Shown in pieces: positions 16,442-24,848 of a stretch of 64,000 nucleotides of DNA. Position numbers and translations under genes: made by a program. The stretch lies in the NCBI RefSeq assembly GCF_014773385.1, contig NZ_JACXAI010000008.1, positions 1 through 64,000 on the forward strand, read 5' to 3'. The notes beneath the pieces are model-generated. The model saw only the letters and a list, made by a program, of their open reading frames with translations. It did not search any database and was not told the DNA's origin. Numbering within the stretch: position 1 is the first letter of the stretch; every line of letters starts with the position of its first letter. This stretch comes from Metabacillus arenae (lineage in GTDB: Bacteria > Bacillota > Bacilli > Bacillales > Bacillaceae).

Positions 16442-16876
16442 ATGAATATTAAGCAGATAAAACCGGAAGATACATATGAGATAAGGCAAAAAGTTCTCCG
16501 GCCTAATCAAACAATCAATGAATGCAAATATGAAGGAGATGAGTTCAAAGGTAGTTTTCATATTGGTGCATTCGCACACGAAAAATTAATCTGTATTGCT
16601 TCCTTTTATCACCAAGCACATCTTGAAATAGAAGGAAGCTGCCAATATCGGCTTAGAGGAATGGCTACTTTAGAAGAATTTAGAAATTTAAAGGCTGGCA
16701 GTAATGTTATTTATTTTGCTGAAAACCTTCTTAAAAAGCAAGGGGCTGATGTTTGGTGGTGCAATGCCAGGACAGATGTAGAAGCCTATTATCAAAAATT
16801 GGGTTTGTGCAAAAAAGGAGATGTATTTAACATTGATCCACTTGGACCGCACATCATAATGTATAAGATGCTTTAA
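16442..16876 (+). CDS. GNAT family N-acetyltransferase
   Basis: A 144-residue acetyl-CoA-dependent acetyltransferase. Visible features are HIGAFAHEKLICIASFYHQA (beta4 region), RLRGMATLEEFRNLKAGSNV (acetyl-CoA loop, degenerate R/QxxGxG/A) and DVEAYYQKLGL near the C-terminus. A close paralogue, sharing order and motifs, lies at 38728-39165 on the other strand. The substrate is unknown. I start at the ATG after GGGGTGAAGAGCTTG; the frame extends further upstream only through repeat DNA. Confidence 0.85.
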   Translation: MNIKQIKPEDTYEIRQKVLRPNQTINECKYEGDEFKGSFHIGAFAHEKLICIASFYHQAHLEIEGSCQYRLRGMATLEEFRNLKAGSNVIYFAENLLKKQGADVWWCNARTDVEAYYQKLGLCKKGDVFNIDPLGPHIIMYKML

Positions 16877-16884
16877 ACATTTAG

Positions 16885-16912
16885 TTCTCCATACGGAGAG
16901 CTTGTTTTTTTT
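16885..16912 (+). terminator. Intrinsic terminator after GNAT gene
   Basis: CTCC and GGAG close a short hairpin followed by a long T-run. Confidence 0.75.
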
Positions 16913-17065
16913 ATCTAATTTTCCTTTTATGGTATAATTAACCTAATAATCGCGACTAAAGAACGGTGAAAATTTTAGAAATTTAGGTAAATAAAACCAT
17001 ATGGAATGCATTAAAGTGAAGAATGGAGCCACTCGGACTCTCTAACGAGGGGAGGTGGGATTGAA

Positions 17066-17245
17066 TTGAAGGACAGAATGGATACGATTGACACAGATAC
17101 TTTGATCACCATGTATTTGTCAGTCATACGGCACATGCGTTCTAGCAACCTTCAGGGTGACAGCTACCAACAAGTACTAACAGACTTTGAAAATGAACTG
17201 TCAAACAGAGGGGTTTTTTTCTTTTCTCTGCAAGACTCTATCTAA
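17066..17245 (+). CDS. Small protein, possibly Sda-like helical hairpin
   Basis: A strong site (GGGGAGGTGGG) precedes a TTG start; an ATG lies four codons later. A TATAAT box at 16933-16938 would drive it. The 59-residue product reads TDTLITMYLSVIRHMRSSN, then SYQQVLTDFENELSNRGV. The spacing of LI..Y..A/V...D/F...E.E...RG is reminiscent of Sda, the small sporulation kinase inhibitor with two antiparallel helices, but Sda is about 46 residues and the match is loose. I hold it as a real small gene with an uncertain family. Confidence 0.5.
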   Translation: MKDRMDTIDTDTLITMYLSVIRHMRSSNLQGDSYQQVLTDFENELSNRGVFFFSLQDSI

Positions 17246-17382
17246 AAGTAAAATAAATAGTTAAATAGTCTGTTCCACTTGTTTATCTACCGAGTGGTTC
17301 CTCGATATAAAACAACTTCACAATCTATTATCAAAACTTTCTCCCTATATCTATCGAAAATGTAAGAGAGGAGGGTTCATAT

Positions 17383-18180
17383 ATGACTAACCACTATTTA
17401 AAGATTTCAAAAATAGCCTTTATTGGCTCAGGTGTCTGTCTGCTTATTTGTATCATTACTTTAATCATTTTTTATCCTAACTTGGGTTCCAGCCAGCAAT
17501 GGGATCTCGTGCTGCCCTTTGCATTAAGTGTTATTGTATTATTTTTCACAGGTCTTTATCACTTCAATAACTATAAAAAAACTAAAGGAATGGCTGATGA
17601 AAAAATTCAAATGAAAGAGAACGAAAAAGAGCGTCAATTTGTGTTGAGGAAAGAGCCCTCTCATTTTTTAAAATTGACTGCCTATAACCCGAATGGAATT
17701 CTAATCTATCAAATTACTCCCACTACTCCTTGGATAGTAGATTTGCTCATGCCAAATAATATTCGGACATTTCTTCCTAAAAAGTGGGTAATAGGAAATA
17801 ACAAAAACGAAGTTATTGGCTACATAAAAAATGGTGCAGGGATTTATTCACCACTTAAGATAGAAGATGAACATCAAAAAGTGATTGGCTTATTTAAAGA
17901 AGAAAAATTCAAGTTGACATTGAAAGGAAAAGTATATTCAAATTCTGATGAAGTATTAGCGGAGATCATCACGGATGCCTATCTTTATGATGTGTGCCTT
18001 CAAGCTGCTGCAGGAAAAGAGTTGTGCCGATACAGGGAAGGATGGATGCCGGTCGAATGGACAAAATGGTTTAAAGAAGCAAATCAGCATACTCTTATTC
18101 TTAATGAAAAAGTGACTTCTCGTGAAAAATTGATATGTCTCGGGTTGATTCATTATTTCATTTATATGAAAGAGGGATAA
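17383..18180 (+). CDS. Membrane protein with N-terminal helix pair and Tubby/LURP-like C-terminal domain
   Basis: The 265-residue protein has two hydrophobic helices (about residues 10-29 and 43-60), a charged linker (KGMADEKIQMKENEKERQ) and a beta-rich domain (FLKLTAYNPNGILIYQITPT; KVIGLFKEEKFKLTLKGKVY). The repeated short strands with pattern I+GYIKNG and VIGLFK suggest the tubby C-terminal-like fold found in LURP-one/YxjI proteins; this is inference. AGAGAGGAGGG gives the start. Function unknown; no neighbour suggests one. Confidence 0.7.
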   Translation: MTNHYLKISKIAFIGSGVCLLICIITLIIFYPNLGSSQQWDLVLPFALSVIVLFFTGLYHFNNYKKTKGMADEKIQMKENEKERQFVLRKEPSHFLKLTAYNPNGILIYQITPTTPWIVDLLMPNNIRTFLPKKWVIGNNKNEVIGYIKNGAGIYSPLKIEDEHQKVIGLFKEEKFKLTLKGKVYSNSDEVLAEIITDAYLYDVCLQAAAGKELCRYREGWMPVEWTKWFKEANQHTLILNEKVTSREKLICLGLIHYFIYMKEG

Positions 18181-18286
18181 AGGTTAGCACCCAAATCTCC
18201 ATGGAAATTACAATCGCGCCCTTTCGGAAGATTCCTTGGACATCCATATGCACAGATTTTCAAGAAAAAGGTTTGCTGAATAGATA

Positions 18287-18313
18287 AGCACCCTACAAAC
18301 TTTGCAGGGTGCT
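18287..18313. terminator. Hairpin terminator between convergent genes
   Basis: AGCACCCT and AGGGTGCT form a perfect 8-bp stem just past the stop of the minus-strand adenylyltransferase gene. It could serve both directions. Confidence 0.75.
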
Positions 18314-18320
18314 CCATTTA

Positions 18321-19202
18321 CTAATAGATTTCTTTTGCATCTGAAGGTAATTTTCTTACATGTTGCAAATATTCAGTCATGTTCTTATCGTCATCAACTG
18401 TATAAATATAGGAAAGTGAATCTGCTACATCTCTTGCTAACGTCCGAAACAATTCACAGGTAACAAATACAGAATCCCACATATTTTCATAACTGCCATC
18501 GGAATAAGTTTCTTGATACATTTCCCAGTATGATTCGGAAAGGAATTTCTTGAAGTACTTTCCCATTTTCCCAGTTGAGACTTGGAAGTTAGACCTTGTT
18601 CCAATCCACCATGAAACCATCTCATGCATGTGATGTCTAATTACACATTCAAACATAAACTTTGCATAGGGTAATTCATCACGCCAAATGCTTTTGGCAA
18701 CGTTTTGTTGACACCACCAAAAATTATTGCAGCAGCTCATGAACATCGGTTCTGTTGGTCTTTTTACATGGTAGTCAACATCTGTTGAGTCAGGAATGGA
18801 TGGAAAACAGGTGTCCTTATCTAATAATGGGATGGTCAGTTTGTCACTGACATAGCTATCCATCATACATTCTTTTGTTTGAATATGAAGGTCGATGCGA
18901 TTCCCATCTGTAAACAGCATTAAATAGCCGTAAGACCGTTCAAAATCCATATCCATCCCAACATTTTTGTTATTTTTATCAGGTTCTTGCAGCATAAGCA
19001 AGTCTCCAAAAATATTGATCCAATTCTTATCTTCGATAAAAGAGGCTGTTTCCGTTACGACATAAACGATATCATAGTCCTGGAAAATATCTTTTGGCAC
19101 ATTCGGATTCGTTCTCGAACCGTTCATATATACGGCTCGAATACGTTCATCTTCCTTGGCAGTGTTTATTATTAAGTCCATCATTTCTTGTTCATTTCTC
19201 AT
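18321..19202 (-). CDS. aadK: Aminoglycoside 6-adenylyltransferase, ANT(6)/AadK type
   Basis: A 293-residue nucleotidyltransferase that adenylates streptomycin at position 6. The nucleotidyltransferase core is intact: VYMNGSRTNP near residue 26 and QDYDIVYVV, giving the DxD metal pair, with LHIQTKE further on. The long helical C-terminal part (FMFECVIRHHMHEMVSWWIG; TGKMGKYFKKFL) is typical of the AadK/ANT(6) family, and length matches. Chromosomal AadK copies are common in Bacillus and give low-level streptomycin resistance. It sits next to a truncated Tn3-family transposase, so it may have been mobile. The exact ANT(6) subtype is not assigned. Confidence 0.85.
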   Translation of the reverse strand: MRNEQEMMDLIINTAKEDERIRAVYMNGSRTNPNVPKDIFQDYDIVYVVTETASFIEDKNWINIFGDLLMLQEPDKNNKNVGMDMDFERSYGYLMLFTDGNRIDLHIQTKECMMDSYVSDKLTIPLLDKDTCFPSIPDSTDVDYHVKRPTEPMFMSCCNNFWWCQQNVAKSIWRDELPYAKFMFECVIRHHMHEMVSWWIGTRSNFQVSTGKMGKYFKKFLSESYWEMYQETYSDGSYENMWDSVFVTCELFRTLARDVADSLSYIYTVDDDKNMTEYLQHVRKLPSDAKEIY

Positions 19203-19368
19203 TAAAAATCCCTCCGCATGTCATAATCATTTTGAATGGAAAGTTGATTCACAATGGAGGGGCTCGTGAATGATGTAAATTTAATCTATTATATGGAGGT
19301 TATAATTTATTGTATTTTTTTTTCATTCCAGCCTTCCTTTCTTATAAGAGATATCTCTTATTCATTAT

Positions 19369-19765
19369 TTATACATATGCAAGCCAATTCCTTCTTAAAT
19401 GCTCAAATTCATGATCGTGATGCAGAACATGTTGGCATAGCCATTCTGCCATTTTCTGAGCATCCTCTATCGTATCCTCGCGGAACCCGAAGAACTCCCG
19501 GATCTGTGTTCGGTGGTAGGTGATTAAACGACCGGTCCAATCATACTGAGCATATAATTCCGGCTCAAAGAAGATTTGTTTTGCAATGTACGCGATCACC
19601 GCTTTGGGAACTTCGGACTTATGAGTTGGGAACCGGGCTTCATTTTGAAAAAACTTGAGTAGCATGGCAAATCCAATCCTAGTTTCCTCGGTCTTGTTCT
19701 CGATCAACCTTCGGTAGGATCGTAAAATGCTCGATTAATTCGTCGAGTTCCCAATTCCGTTTCAT
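19369..19765 (-). pseudogene. Truncated Tn3-family transposase (N-terminal DUF4158 region)
   Basis: The gene starts MKRNWELDELIEHFTILP behind a GGAGGGG site, then shifts frame and continues IENKTEETRIGFAMLLKFFQ, RLITYHRTQIREFFGFRE and EWLCQHVLHHDHEFEHL. This is the N-terminal DUF4158 domain of Tn3-family transposases. The frame ends abruptly after about 125 residues, where a full protein would have about 1,000, so the DDE domain is missing. No terminal inverted repeats were identified. Relic of a transposon beside the adenylyltransferase gene. Confidence 0.8.
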
Positions 19766-19908
19766 GTTATCCCCTCCAAAGTAAAGTTCCTATAACAAAA
19801 ACAAATTCGGAACTTATTTTATTAATGAGGACTACACTAACGGGCAGGATAATGGAAGATTTCTATTATGTGGTAAAATGAAGTTATCTGGAAAATGGAG
19901 GGTCTCTT

Positions 19909-20655
19909 ATGACAATAGGATCTCAAAAAGATATCGATGGTCTGAAGGAAATTGGCAAAATCGTTGCATTGACGATTAGTGAAATGAAAAGTCACGCACG
20001 TGTTGGAATTACGACAAAGGAACTGGATGATATTGGTGGAGGATTTTTGAAAAGGCATGGGGCTGTGCCTGCACCTAAAACAACTTATAACTTCCCCGGC
20101 AACACTTGTATTAGCATTAACCATGAAATTGCTCATGGAATACCGGGAAATAGAATGATTCAACCGGGCGATTTAATAAACATCGATGTTTCAGCCGAAC
20201 GGGGAGGCTACTTTGCGGATGCGGGGCACTCTTTTCCGATCCCCCCATACAACCCGTCTTTAACACGCCTCTGCCAATACACGCACAATACTATGATGAA
20301 GGTGATCTCTTCACTTAAGCATGGAGTAAAATTGAACGAAATCGGGAGGGTTATTCAAATCGAGGCTGAAAAGGGCGGCTATAATGTTATTAAGAATCTG
20401 TGTAGTCACGGTATTGGGAAATCCCTGCACGAGACGCCCAAAGAGATTCTACCCGTTTATAACAAGGATGATAAACGTGTATTGAAAGAGGGCATGGTCA
20501 TTACAATCGAGCCCTTTTTATCTACAGGTGCTGGATATGTCGTTGAGCAGTCGGATGGGTGGACTTTATGCGTGCCTGACAATAGCTTTGCGGCACAACA
20601 GGAGCATACTATAATAATTACAAAGAATCAGCCCATCATCGTGACTGTAGCATAG
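19909..20655 (+). CDS. mapB: Type I methionine aminopeptidase (second-copy MapB/YflG type)
   Basis: Removes the N-terminal methionine from nascent proteins. The 248-residue length and sequence fit the extra type I MetAP of Bacillus (YflG/MapB). All five metal ligands are visible: Asp in NIDVSAERGG and Asp in YFADAGHSF, His in LCSHGIGKSLHE, Glu in TIEPFLS and Glu in QQEHTII. The substrate-side His is in NHEIAHGIP. AATGGAGGG precedes the ATG. It lies outside the ribosomal-protein cluster where the main map gene normally resides. Confidence 0.9.
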   Translation: MTIGSQKDIDGLKEIGKIVALTISEMKSHARVGITTKELDDIGGGFLKRHGAVPAPKTTYNFPGNTCISINHEIAHGIPGNRMIQPGDLINIDVSAERGGYFADAGHSFPIPPYNPSLTRLCQYTHNTMMKVISSLKHGVKLNEIGRVIQIEAEKGGYNVIKNLCSHGIGKSLHETPKEILPVYNKDDKRVLKEGMVITIEPFLSTGAGYVVEQSDGWTLCVPDNSFAAQQEHTIIITKNQPIIVTVA

Positions 20656-20751
20656 ACCATCAGAAAAGTACCAGCTTTTTGTATCCTGGTTCACTAACGA
20701 AGACGTTAGTTTAAGAAACAGGCTGCAATTGGTACATTTATCACTCATAAA

Positions 20752-20787
20752 AAGAACTCTCCAGACGCGGAGGGTTCTTACATTTTT
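20752..20787 (+). terminator. Intrinsic terminator after the MetAP gene
   Basis: AAGAACTCTCC and GGAGGGTTCTT form the stem, followed by ACATTTTT. Confidence 0.8.
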
Positions 20788-20895
20788 ATCCATGTGTTTG
20801 CGGGTGGTGTCAGCTACGCTGGTATTACCCTAATTAGGGAAAAATTATAATTATATTCCTTTAAAGGAATATTCTGTATTAGGTATATTGTAATC

Positions 20896-21218
20896 ATGAA
20901 AACAACTTTGAATGCTCTTGTCGAGCCCAATCGGTTACAAATTGTTAAACTCTTGCATGACTGCTCTCTTACTGCAGGGGAAATTGCCGATCGACTCGGG
21001 CTTAACCAGATGCATGCTTCCAAACATCTTCGTGTACTTAGTAATGAAGGGCTCGTCCCCAGGTTCATGTAATTGCCAATTGACGGATCTACAAGCTGAG
21101 GGCCAAGCCATTCAAAGAACTTGATGCCTGGTTGGAGTCTTACCATCAAATCTGGAATGAGAGAGTCGACCTGTTGGACGATTACCTGCAAGCTTGCAAA
21201 AAAGGAATTGAACGATGA
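20896..21218 (+). pseudogene. Frameshifted ArsR-family transcriptional regulator
   Basis: The N-terminal part is a clean winged-helix HTH (LVEPNRLQIVKLLHDCSLTA, then GEIADRLGLNQMHASKHLRV). After NEGLV the frame breaks: a +1 shift near 21060 and an in-frame TGA where RR would stand interrupt the tail, which resumes as IYKLRAKPFKELDAWLESYH and ends ACKKGIER. These ArsR-type repressors usually control the SRPBCC and DoxX genes that follow, as here. The gene is probably dead as a full protein, though the HTH half could still be made. Confidence 0.8.
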
Positions 21219-21278
21219 TGAAAAGCATAGTCATTTAGAGGAGCTATAACAACATGAATAGGAGGAGTGAAATCATGT

Positions 21279-21407
21279 ATGAAAGTTCAGCTGCGGATGC
21301 TCTTTAAGTTTGAAGCGGAGCTCAGAAAGGTGGTCAAGAAGTACGGTGCCATTGACGGAGCAAAATCCACCCTTGATCGTCTCGAGGAACGATTGGCTAA
21401 GACTTGA
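21279..21407 (+). pseudogene. C-terminal fragment, probably of an SRPBCC/AHSA1-like protein
   Basis: A 42-residue frame ending ELRKVVKKYGAIDGAKSTLD then RLEERLAKT. Position directly after the ArsR gene and the amphipathic terminal helix suggest the last helix of the SRPBCC (START-like) protein that normally follows. The body of that gene is missing. Low certainty about family. Confidence 0.4.
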
Positions 21408-21481
21408 TGACACAACATATACCAAAGGGAAATGGGCAATAGACATTTAAATATTTCAAAATAAGGGGAAATGGGTATAAA

Positions 21482-21880
21482 ATGAAGAAATTTAAAATTA
21501 TTTACTGGATTTTTACAGGTCTGTTGGTGGCATTAATGGTTTTGGGTTCTATTCCGGATATTATGTCTGCTCCCGATGCTGTTGCTTTATTTAATCATTT
21601 AGGTTATCCAGCCTACCTCCTGCCCTTTCTAGGAATTGCAAAGTTATTAGGTGTTGTCGCGATACTGATTCCTGGTTTTCCTAGAATAAAGGAATGGGCT
21701 TATGCCGGTTTTGTATTTGATATTACGGGTGCCATGTATTCAAGCATAGCTGTAGGCGATCCTCCTAGTGGAATGCTGGTTTTCATTATCGCCTATATTT
21801 TGATAGCCGGCTCTTATATTTACCATCACAAAATAATAAAATCTAGTTCATTAAGTAGTAAGAATACCTTAACAATATAA
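21482..21880 (+). CDS. DoxX-like family membrane protein
   Basis: A 132-residue protein with four hydrophobic helices (IIYWIFTGLLVALMVLGS; YLLPFLGIAKLLGVVAILIP; WAYAGFVFDITGAMYSSIAV; LVFIIAYILIAGSYIYH). The LGYPAYLLPFLGIAKLLGV motif and overall length match the DoxX_2/DoxX-like family, whose role is unclear (links to redox and lipid metabolism are proposed). AAGGGGAAATGGGTATAA leads to the ATG. It is the only intact member of the ArsR-SRPBCC-DoxX-SRPBCC cluster. Confidence 0.85.
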   Translation: MKKFKIIYWIFTGLLVALMVLGSIPDIMSAPDAVALFNHLGYPAYLLPFLGIAKLLGVVAILIPGFPRIKEWAYAGFVFDITGAMYSSIAVGDPPSGMLVFIIAYILIAGSYIYHHKIIKSSSLSSKNTLTI

Positions 21881-21941
21881 CTAAAATGGCAGCAGCCTTT
21901 ATTGAGGAATTGAAATGTAAAAGGAAAATGCAACAAACAGC

Positions 21942-22163
21942 ATGACAATGAATGCTGTTGAATGCGAATTGGTTATTACGCTTACCTTTGATGTGCCACG
22001 CGAACTTGTATTCAAGACGTGGACCGAGCCAAAGCATTTCACCCTCCGAGGGGTTCCTATACATGCATCTGAGGAAGAAGGTAAGACATTTAAGGAAGGT
22101 TTCGAATCAATGAAGCAAGGTTTAGGCGGACCCTTTGATCAGCTCGACGATTACATGGCTTGA
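21942..22163 (+). pseudogene. SRPBCC/AHSA1 protein with internal deletion
   Basis: It begins like a normal AHSA1 protein (VITLTFDVPRELVFKTWTEP) and ends like one (EGKTFKEGFESMKQGLGGPF then DQLDDYMA), but only 73 residues remain of about 140-150. The central beta-sheet is missing in frame. Probably non-functional. Third broken gene of the same small cluster. Confidence 0.7.
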
Positions 22164-22197
22164 CGAATGAATAGTAGCTCCATGTGTATGAAAGATA

Positions 22198-22224
22198 AAG
22201 CACCGATAATCGGTGTTTTTTCTT
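22198..22224 (+). terminator. Intrinsic terminator after the SRPBCC remnant
   Basis: CACCGAT and ATCGGTG form a stem followed by TTTTTTCTTTT. Confidence 0.85.
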
Positions 22225-22341
22225 TTGGCTGAGAGAGGGAAGGGTTTATGATTTCTGCTTCAATTCCTTTTTTTTAATGTTGGCCGTCCCTATATTGTAC
22301 ACCAACGTTTTAGGCTGAAGTTAATTCCTATTTTAAAATCT

Positions 22342-22355
22342 AGTTGTCTATACCA
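22342..22355 (-). promoter_or_regulatory. NagR (YvoA)-type operator, distal
   Basis: AGTTGTCTATACCA, the exact reverse complement of the proximal site 86 bp downstream. The core TGGTATAGACAACT matches the dre-type site of the GntR-family regulator NagR as known from B. subtilis. The stretch between the previous terminator and nagA otherwise shows only promoter-like AT-rich DNA. Confidence 0.8.
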
Positions 22356-22440
22356 TTATCTTGTAAACTAGTAATCAATTTTGTTAGAATCCTTTTCTAA
22401 AACGAGTTTTTTGTTAAGGGAAGTTCTACAAAATAAAAAT

Positions 22441-22454
22441 TGGTATAGACAACT
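22441..22454 (+). promoter_or_regulatory. NagR (YvoA)-type operator, proximal
   Basis: TGGTATAGACAACT, about 210 bp upstream of nagA. With the inverted distal copy it could hold a repression loop. Release would follow binding of glucosamine-6-P or N-acetylglucosamine-6-P to NagR. Confidence 0.8.
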
Positions 22455-22665
22455 AAGTTCTGTAATGTTACACTAAAAATAAGAATGATAATTCAATAGA
22501 GGAAGCTCCTTGAAAGCTTGGGGCTCTACAAGGTGTGCAACACAGAAAGAAGTTATTTCTTTTCTTTTGTAAAAAGAGATCAGTGCTAGTTGTTCGACAT
22601 TGTTAAATCAATTTTATGCATGAAAAACTTTAATAAAAATTGTTTGCTGAAAAAAGGAGTTTCTT

Positions 22666-23871
22666 ATGATGGAGAACGTTATCATTACCGGACTAAATGT
22701 TTATGGTGAACAGCAAACCTATTCTAATGGGTTTATTAAAATAGAAAAGGGTCTAATTAAAGAAATAGGAAGCTTAAACGATATAAATGATATAACCGGA
22801 TATAAGTTCATTCAGATTCCTTCTTCTTATTTTGCTGTTCCAGGGGCTATTGATATTCATATTCATGGTGTAAATGGTGCAGATACAATGGATGCTTCTA
22901 ATGATGCATTAAGCACAATGGCTGAAGCATTGCCAAAAGAGGGAACGACAAGTTTTTTGGCTACTACTATGACGCAATCTAAGCATGCAATTGAAAATGC
23001 GTTAATAAATGCGGGTGAGTATATAGAGGAAAATCATCAAGCAGGTTTAGCTGAAATTGTAGGAATCCATTTAGAAGGTCCTTTTTTAAACTATAAAAGG
23101 GCAGGAGCTCAGCCTTTTGAATATATGCTAAAACCAACTATTGAGCTTTTCAATCAATGGCAGGGCTTAGCACAGGGACATATCAAGCTTGTTACAATTG
23201 CCCCGGAAATTGACGGTGGTTTGGAACTGATTGAATATATGAGTGAACAAGGGGTTATTAGCTCTATTGGACATTCAGATGCAACGTATGATGAGATGAT
23301 CAAAGGGATACAAGCAGGTGCAGCACATGTAACCCATCTTTTTAATGGAATGAGAGGATTGCACCATCGCGATCCTGGAACAGCTGGGGCCGCATTGATA
23401 CACGAAGAACTGAAAACAGAGATTATAGCAGATGGCATTCATGTTCATCCTAAGACAGTAAAGCTTGCTTATCATCAAAAGGGTCATGAAGGGATGATTA
23501 TTATAACAGATGCCATGAGAGCAAAATGTCTTCCAAACGGAGAATATGAATTGGGAGGCCAAAAAGTATTTGTCGAAGATGGCAAGGCTGTTTTAGAAAA
23601 TGGATCCCTTGCAGGCAGTGTTTTGCAAATGAATCAAGCAATAAATAATATGATGGAGTTCACAGGCTGTTCTTTAAGAGACGTCATATGGATGAGCTCT
23701 GTCACTCCTGCTAAGCAGCTTGGAATCTTTGACAGAAAAGGAAGTATTGAAGCTGGCAAAGATGCAGATATCGTTATTTTGGATGAAAACCATAACGTAT
23801 GGATGACTCTATGTAAAGGAGAAATAGCTTATCAAAGGGAGGAAATCACTCATGAACATCTTGCAAACTAA
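22666..23871 (+). CDS. nagA: N-acetylglucosamine-6-phosphate deacetylase
   Basis: Converts GlcNAc-6-P to glucosamine-6-P in amino-sugar use and cell-wall recycling. The 401-residue amidohydrolase shows DIHIHGVNGADTMDAS (HxH), HLEGPFLNYKRAGA (Glu metal ligand), GHSDATYDEM, THLFNGMRGLHHRDPG and the catalytic Asp in IITDAMRAK. AAAAAAGGAG precedes two consecutive ATG codons. It overlaps nagB by 20 bp, so the two are translationally coupled, and two NagR-type operators stand upstream. Confidence 0.95.
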   Translation: MMENVIITGLNVYGEQQTYSNGFIKIEKGLIKEIGSLNDINDITGYKFIQIPSSYFAVPGAIDIHIHGVNGADTMDASNDALSTMAEALPKEGTTSFLATTMTQSKHAIENALINAGEYIEENHQAGLAEIVGIHLEGPFLNYKRAGAQPFEYMLKPTIELFNQWQGLAQGHIKLVTIAPEIDGGLELIEYMSEQGVISSIGHSDATYDEMIKGIQAGAAHVTHLFNGMRGLHHRDPGTAGAALIHEELKTEIIADGIHVHPKTVKLAYHQKGHEGMIIITDAMRAKCLPNGEYELGGQKVFVEDGKAVLENGSLAGSVLQMNQAINNMMEFTGCSLRDVIWMSSVTPAKQLGIFDRKGSIEAGKDADIVILDENHNVWMTLCKGEIAYQREEITHEHLAN

Positions 23872-24601
23872 AGGGTATGATGAATTGAGCCAAAAAGCTG
23901 CTGAGTTTATTATTTCAAAAGTCCGTCAAAATCCGGAAATAAAGCTTGGTTTAGCGACAGGCGGAACTCCTCAGGGGCTTTATGATAAGCTGATTCACGA
24001 TCATAAACAAAACTTTACTTCTTATCAGAAAGTGACAACATTTAATTTGGATGAATACGTAGGTTTGGAAAAAGATCATCCTAATAGTTATCATTTTTTT
24101 ATGAAAAAGACGCTGTTTGATCATATAGATATCGAACCGTCCAATACTTACATTCCAAATGGGGAAGTGGAAGATTTAGACGCGGAATGCTTGCGCTATG
24201 AAAAAAATATTGAGGAGCTTGGCGGAATTGACCTGCAGATCCTTGGTATTGGCAGTAATGGACATATCGGTTTCAATGAGCCAGGTACTTCTTTTCAATC
24301 GATGACACATATCGTTGAATTAACCCAATCGACAAGAGAAGCAAATGCGAGATTCTTCAATAAACCAGAAGATGTGCCAACACAAGCGATTACCATGGGG
24401 ATTAAGTCAATAATGAATGCAAAAGAAATTGTACTGCTCGTATCAGGTGAATCAAAAAAAGAAGCCATTAAACAATTATTATCGGAAAAAGTAACAGAAC
24501 AGTTCCCAGCTTCTATCTTAAATACTCATCCGAATGTTACTGTCATTGTCGATGAAGAAGCATTGCCAAAGCTGGAGCTGAATGCAGAAAAAGGAGCTTA
24601 G
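23852..24601 (+). CDS. nagB: Glucosamine-6-phosphate deaminase
   Basis: Turns glucosamine-6-P into fructose-6-P and ammonia, completing entry into glycolysis. The 249-residue protein has GLATGGTPQGLYDKLI (phosphate loop), the catalytic Asp in FNLDEYVGLEKDHPNSYH, and GIGSNGHIGFNEPG with the ring-opening His. GGGAGG lies before the ATG inside the end of nagA. A terminator stem starts within its last codons. The usual adjacent nagR regulator gene is absent from this locus. Confidence 0.95.
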   Translation: MNILQTKGYDELSQKAAEFIISKVRQNPEIKLGLATGGTPQGLYDKLIHDHKQNFTSYQKVTTFNLDEYVGLEKDHPNSYHFFMKKTLFDHIDIEPSNTYIPNGEVEDLDAECLRYEKNIEELGGIDLQILGIGSNGHIGFNEPGTSFQSMTHIVELTQSTREANARFFNKPEDVPTQAITMGIKSIMNAKEIVLLVSGESKKEAIKQLLSEKVTEQFPASILNTHPNVTVIVDEEALPKLELNAEKGA

Positions 24602-24617
24602 GATAAAGCTCTTTTTT
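24594..24617 (+). terminator. Terminator overlapping the nagB stop codon
   Basis: GAGCTT and AAGCTC form the stem, with a TTTTTT tail; the stop codon lies in the hairpin. Confidence 0.8.
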
Positions 24618-24649
24618 AGTGATTAATTTGTTTCAAGGCAACCGGGTTT

Positions 24650-24815
24650 ATGATTGATTTATCCCGACAGATCAGAGCAATCCCGTCCAATACTGGGATT
24701 AATCCGACCAATTCGATCGATAATCCATCCAATTCGATCAATTATTCGGCCAACCCATGGAAGCGGGCAAATTTGATCGATATTTCGTTGAATCCAGCGA
24801 TCAACCGGGCCAAAT
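24650..24815. repeat. Degenerate minisatellite, family 2
   Basis: Imperfect units around CCAATTCGATCGATAATCC (variants AATCCGACCAATTCGATCG, ATCCATCCAATTCGATCAAT, TATTCGGCCAACCC) repeat with ~20-25-bp spacing. A related cluster lies at 58155-58275. The unit differs from family 1. No coding frame. Confidence 0.7.
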
Positions 24816-24848
24816 AAACTGCTTTTAAATAATATGGAGGTTTATAGC

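Noticed and set aside
19254-19523. 89-residue plus-strand frame
   Set aside because: Antisense to the Tn3-family transposase remnant, whose minus-strand frame has clear homology.
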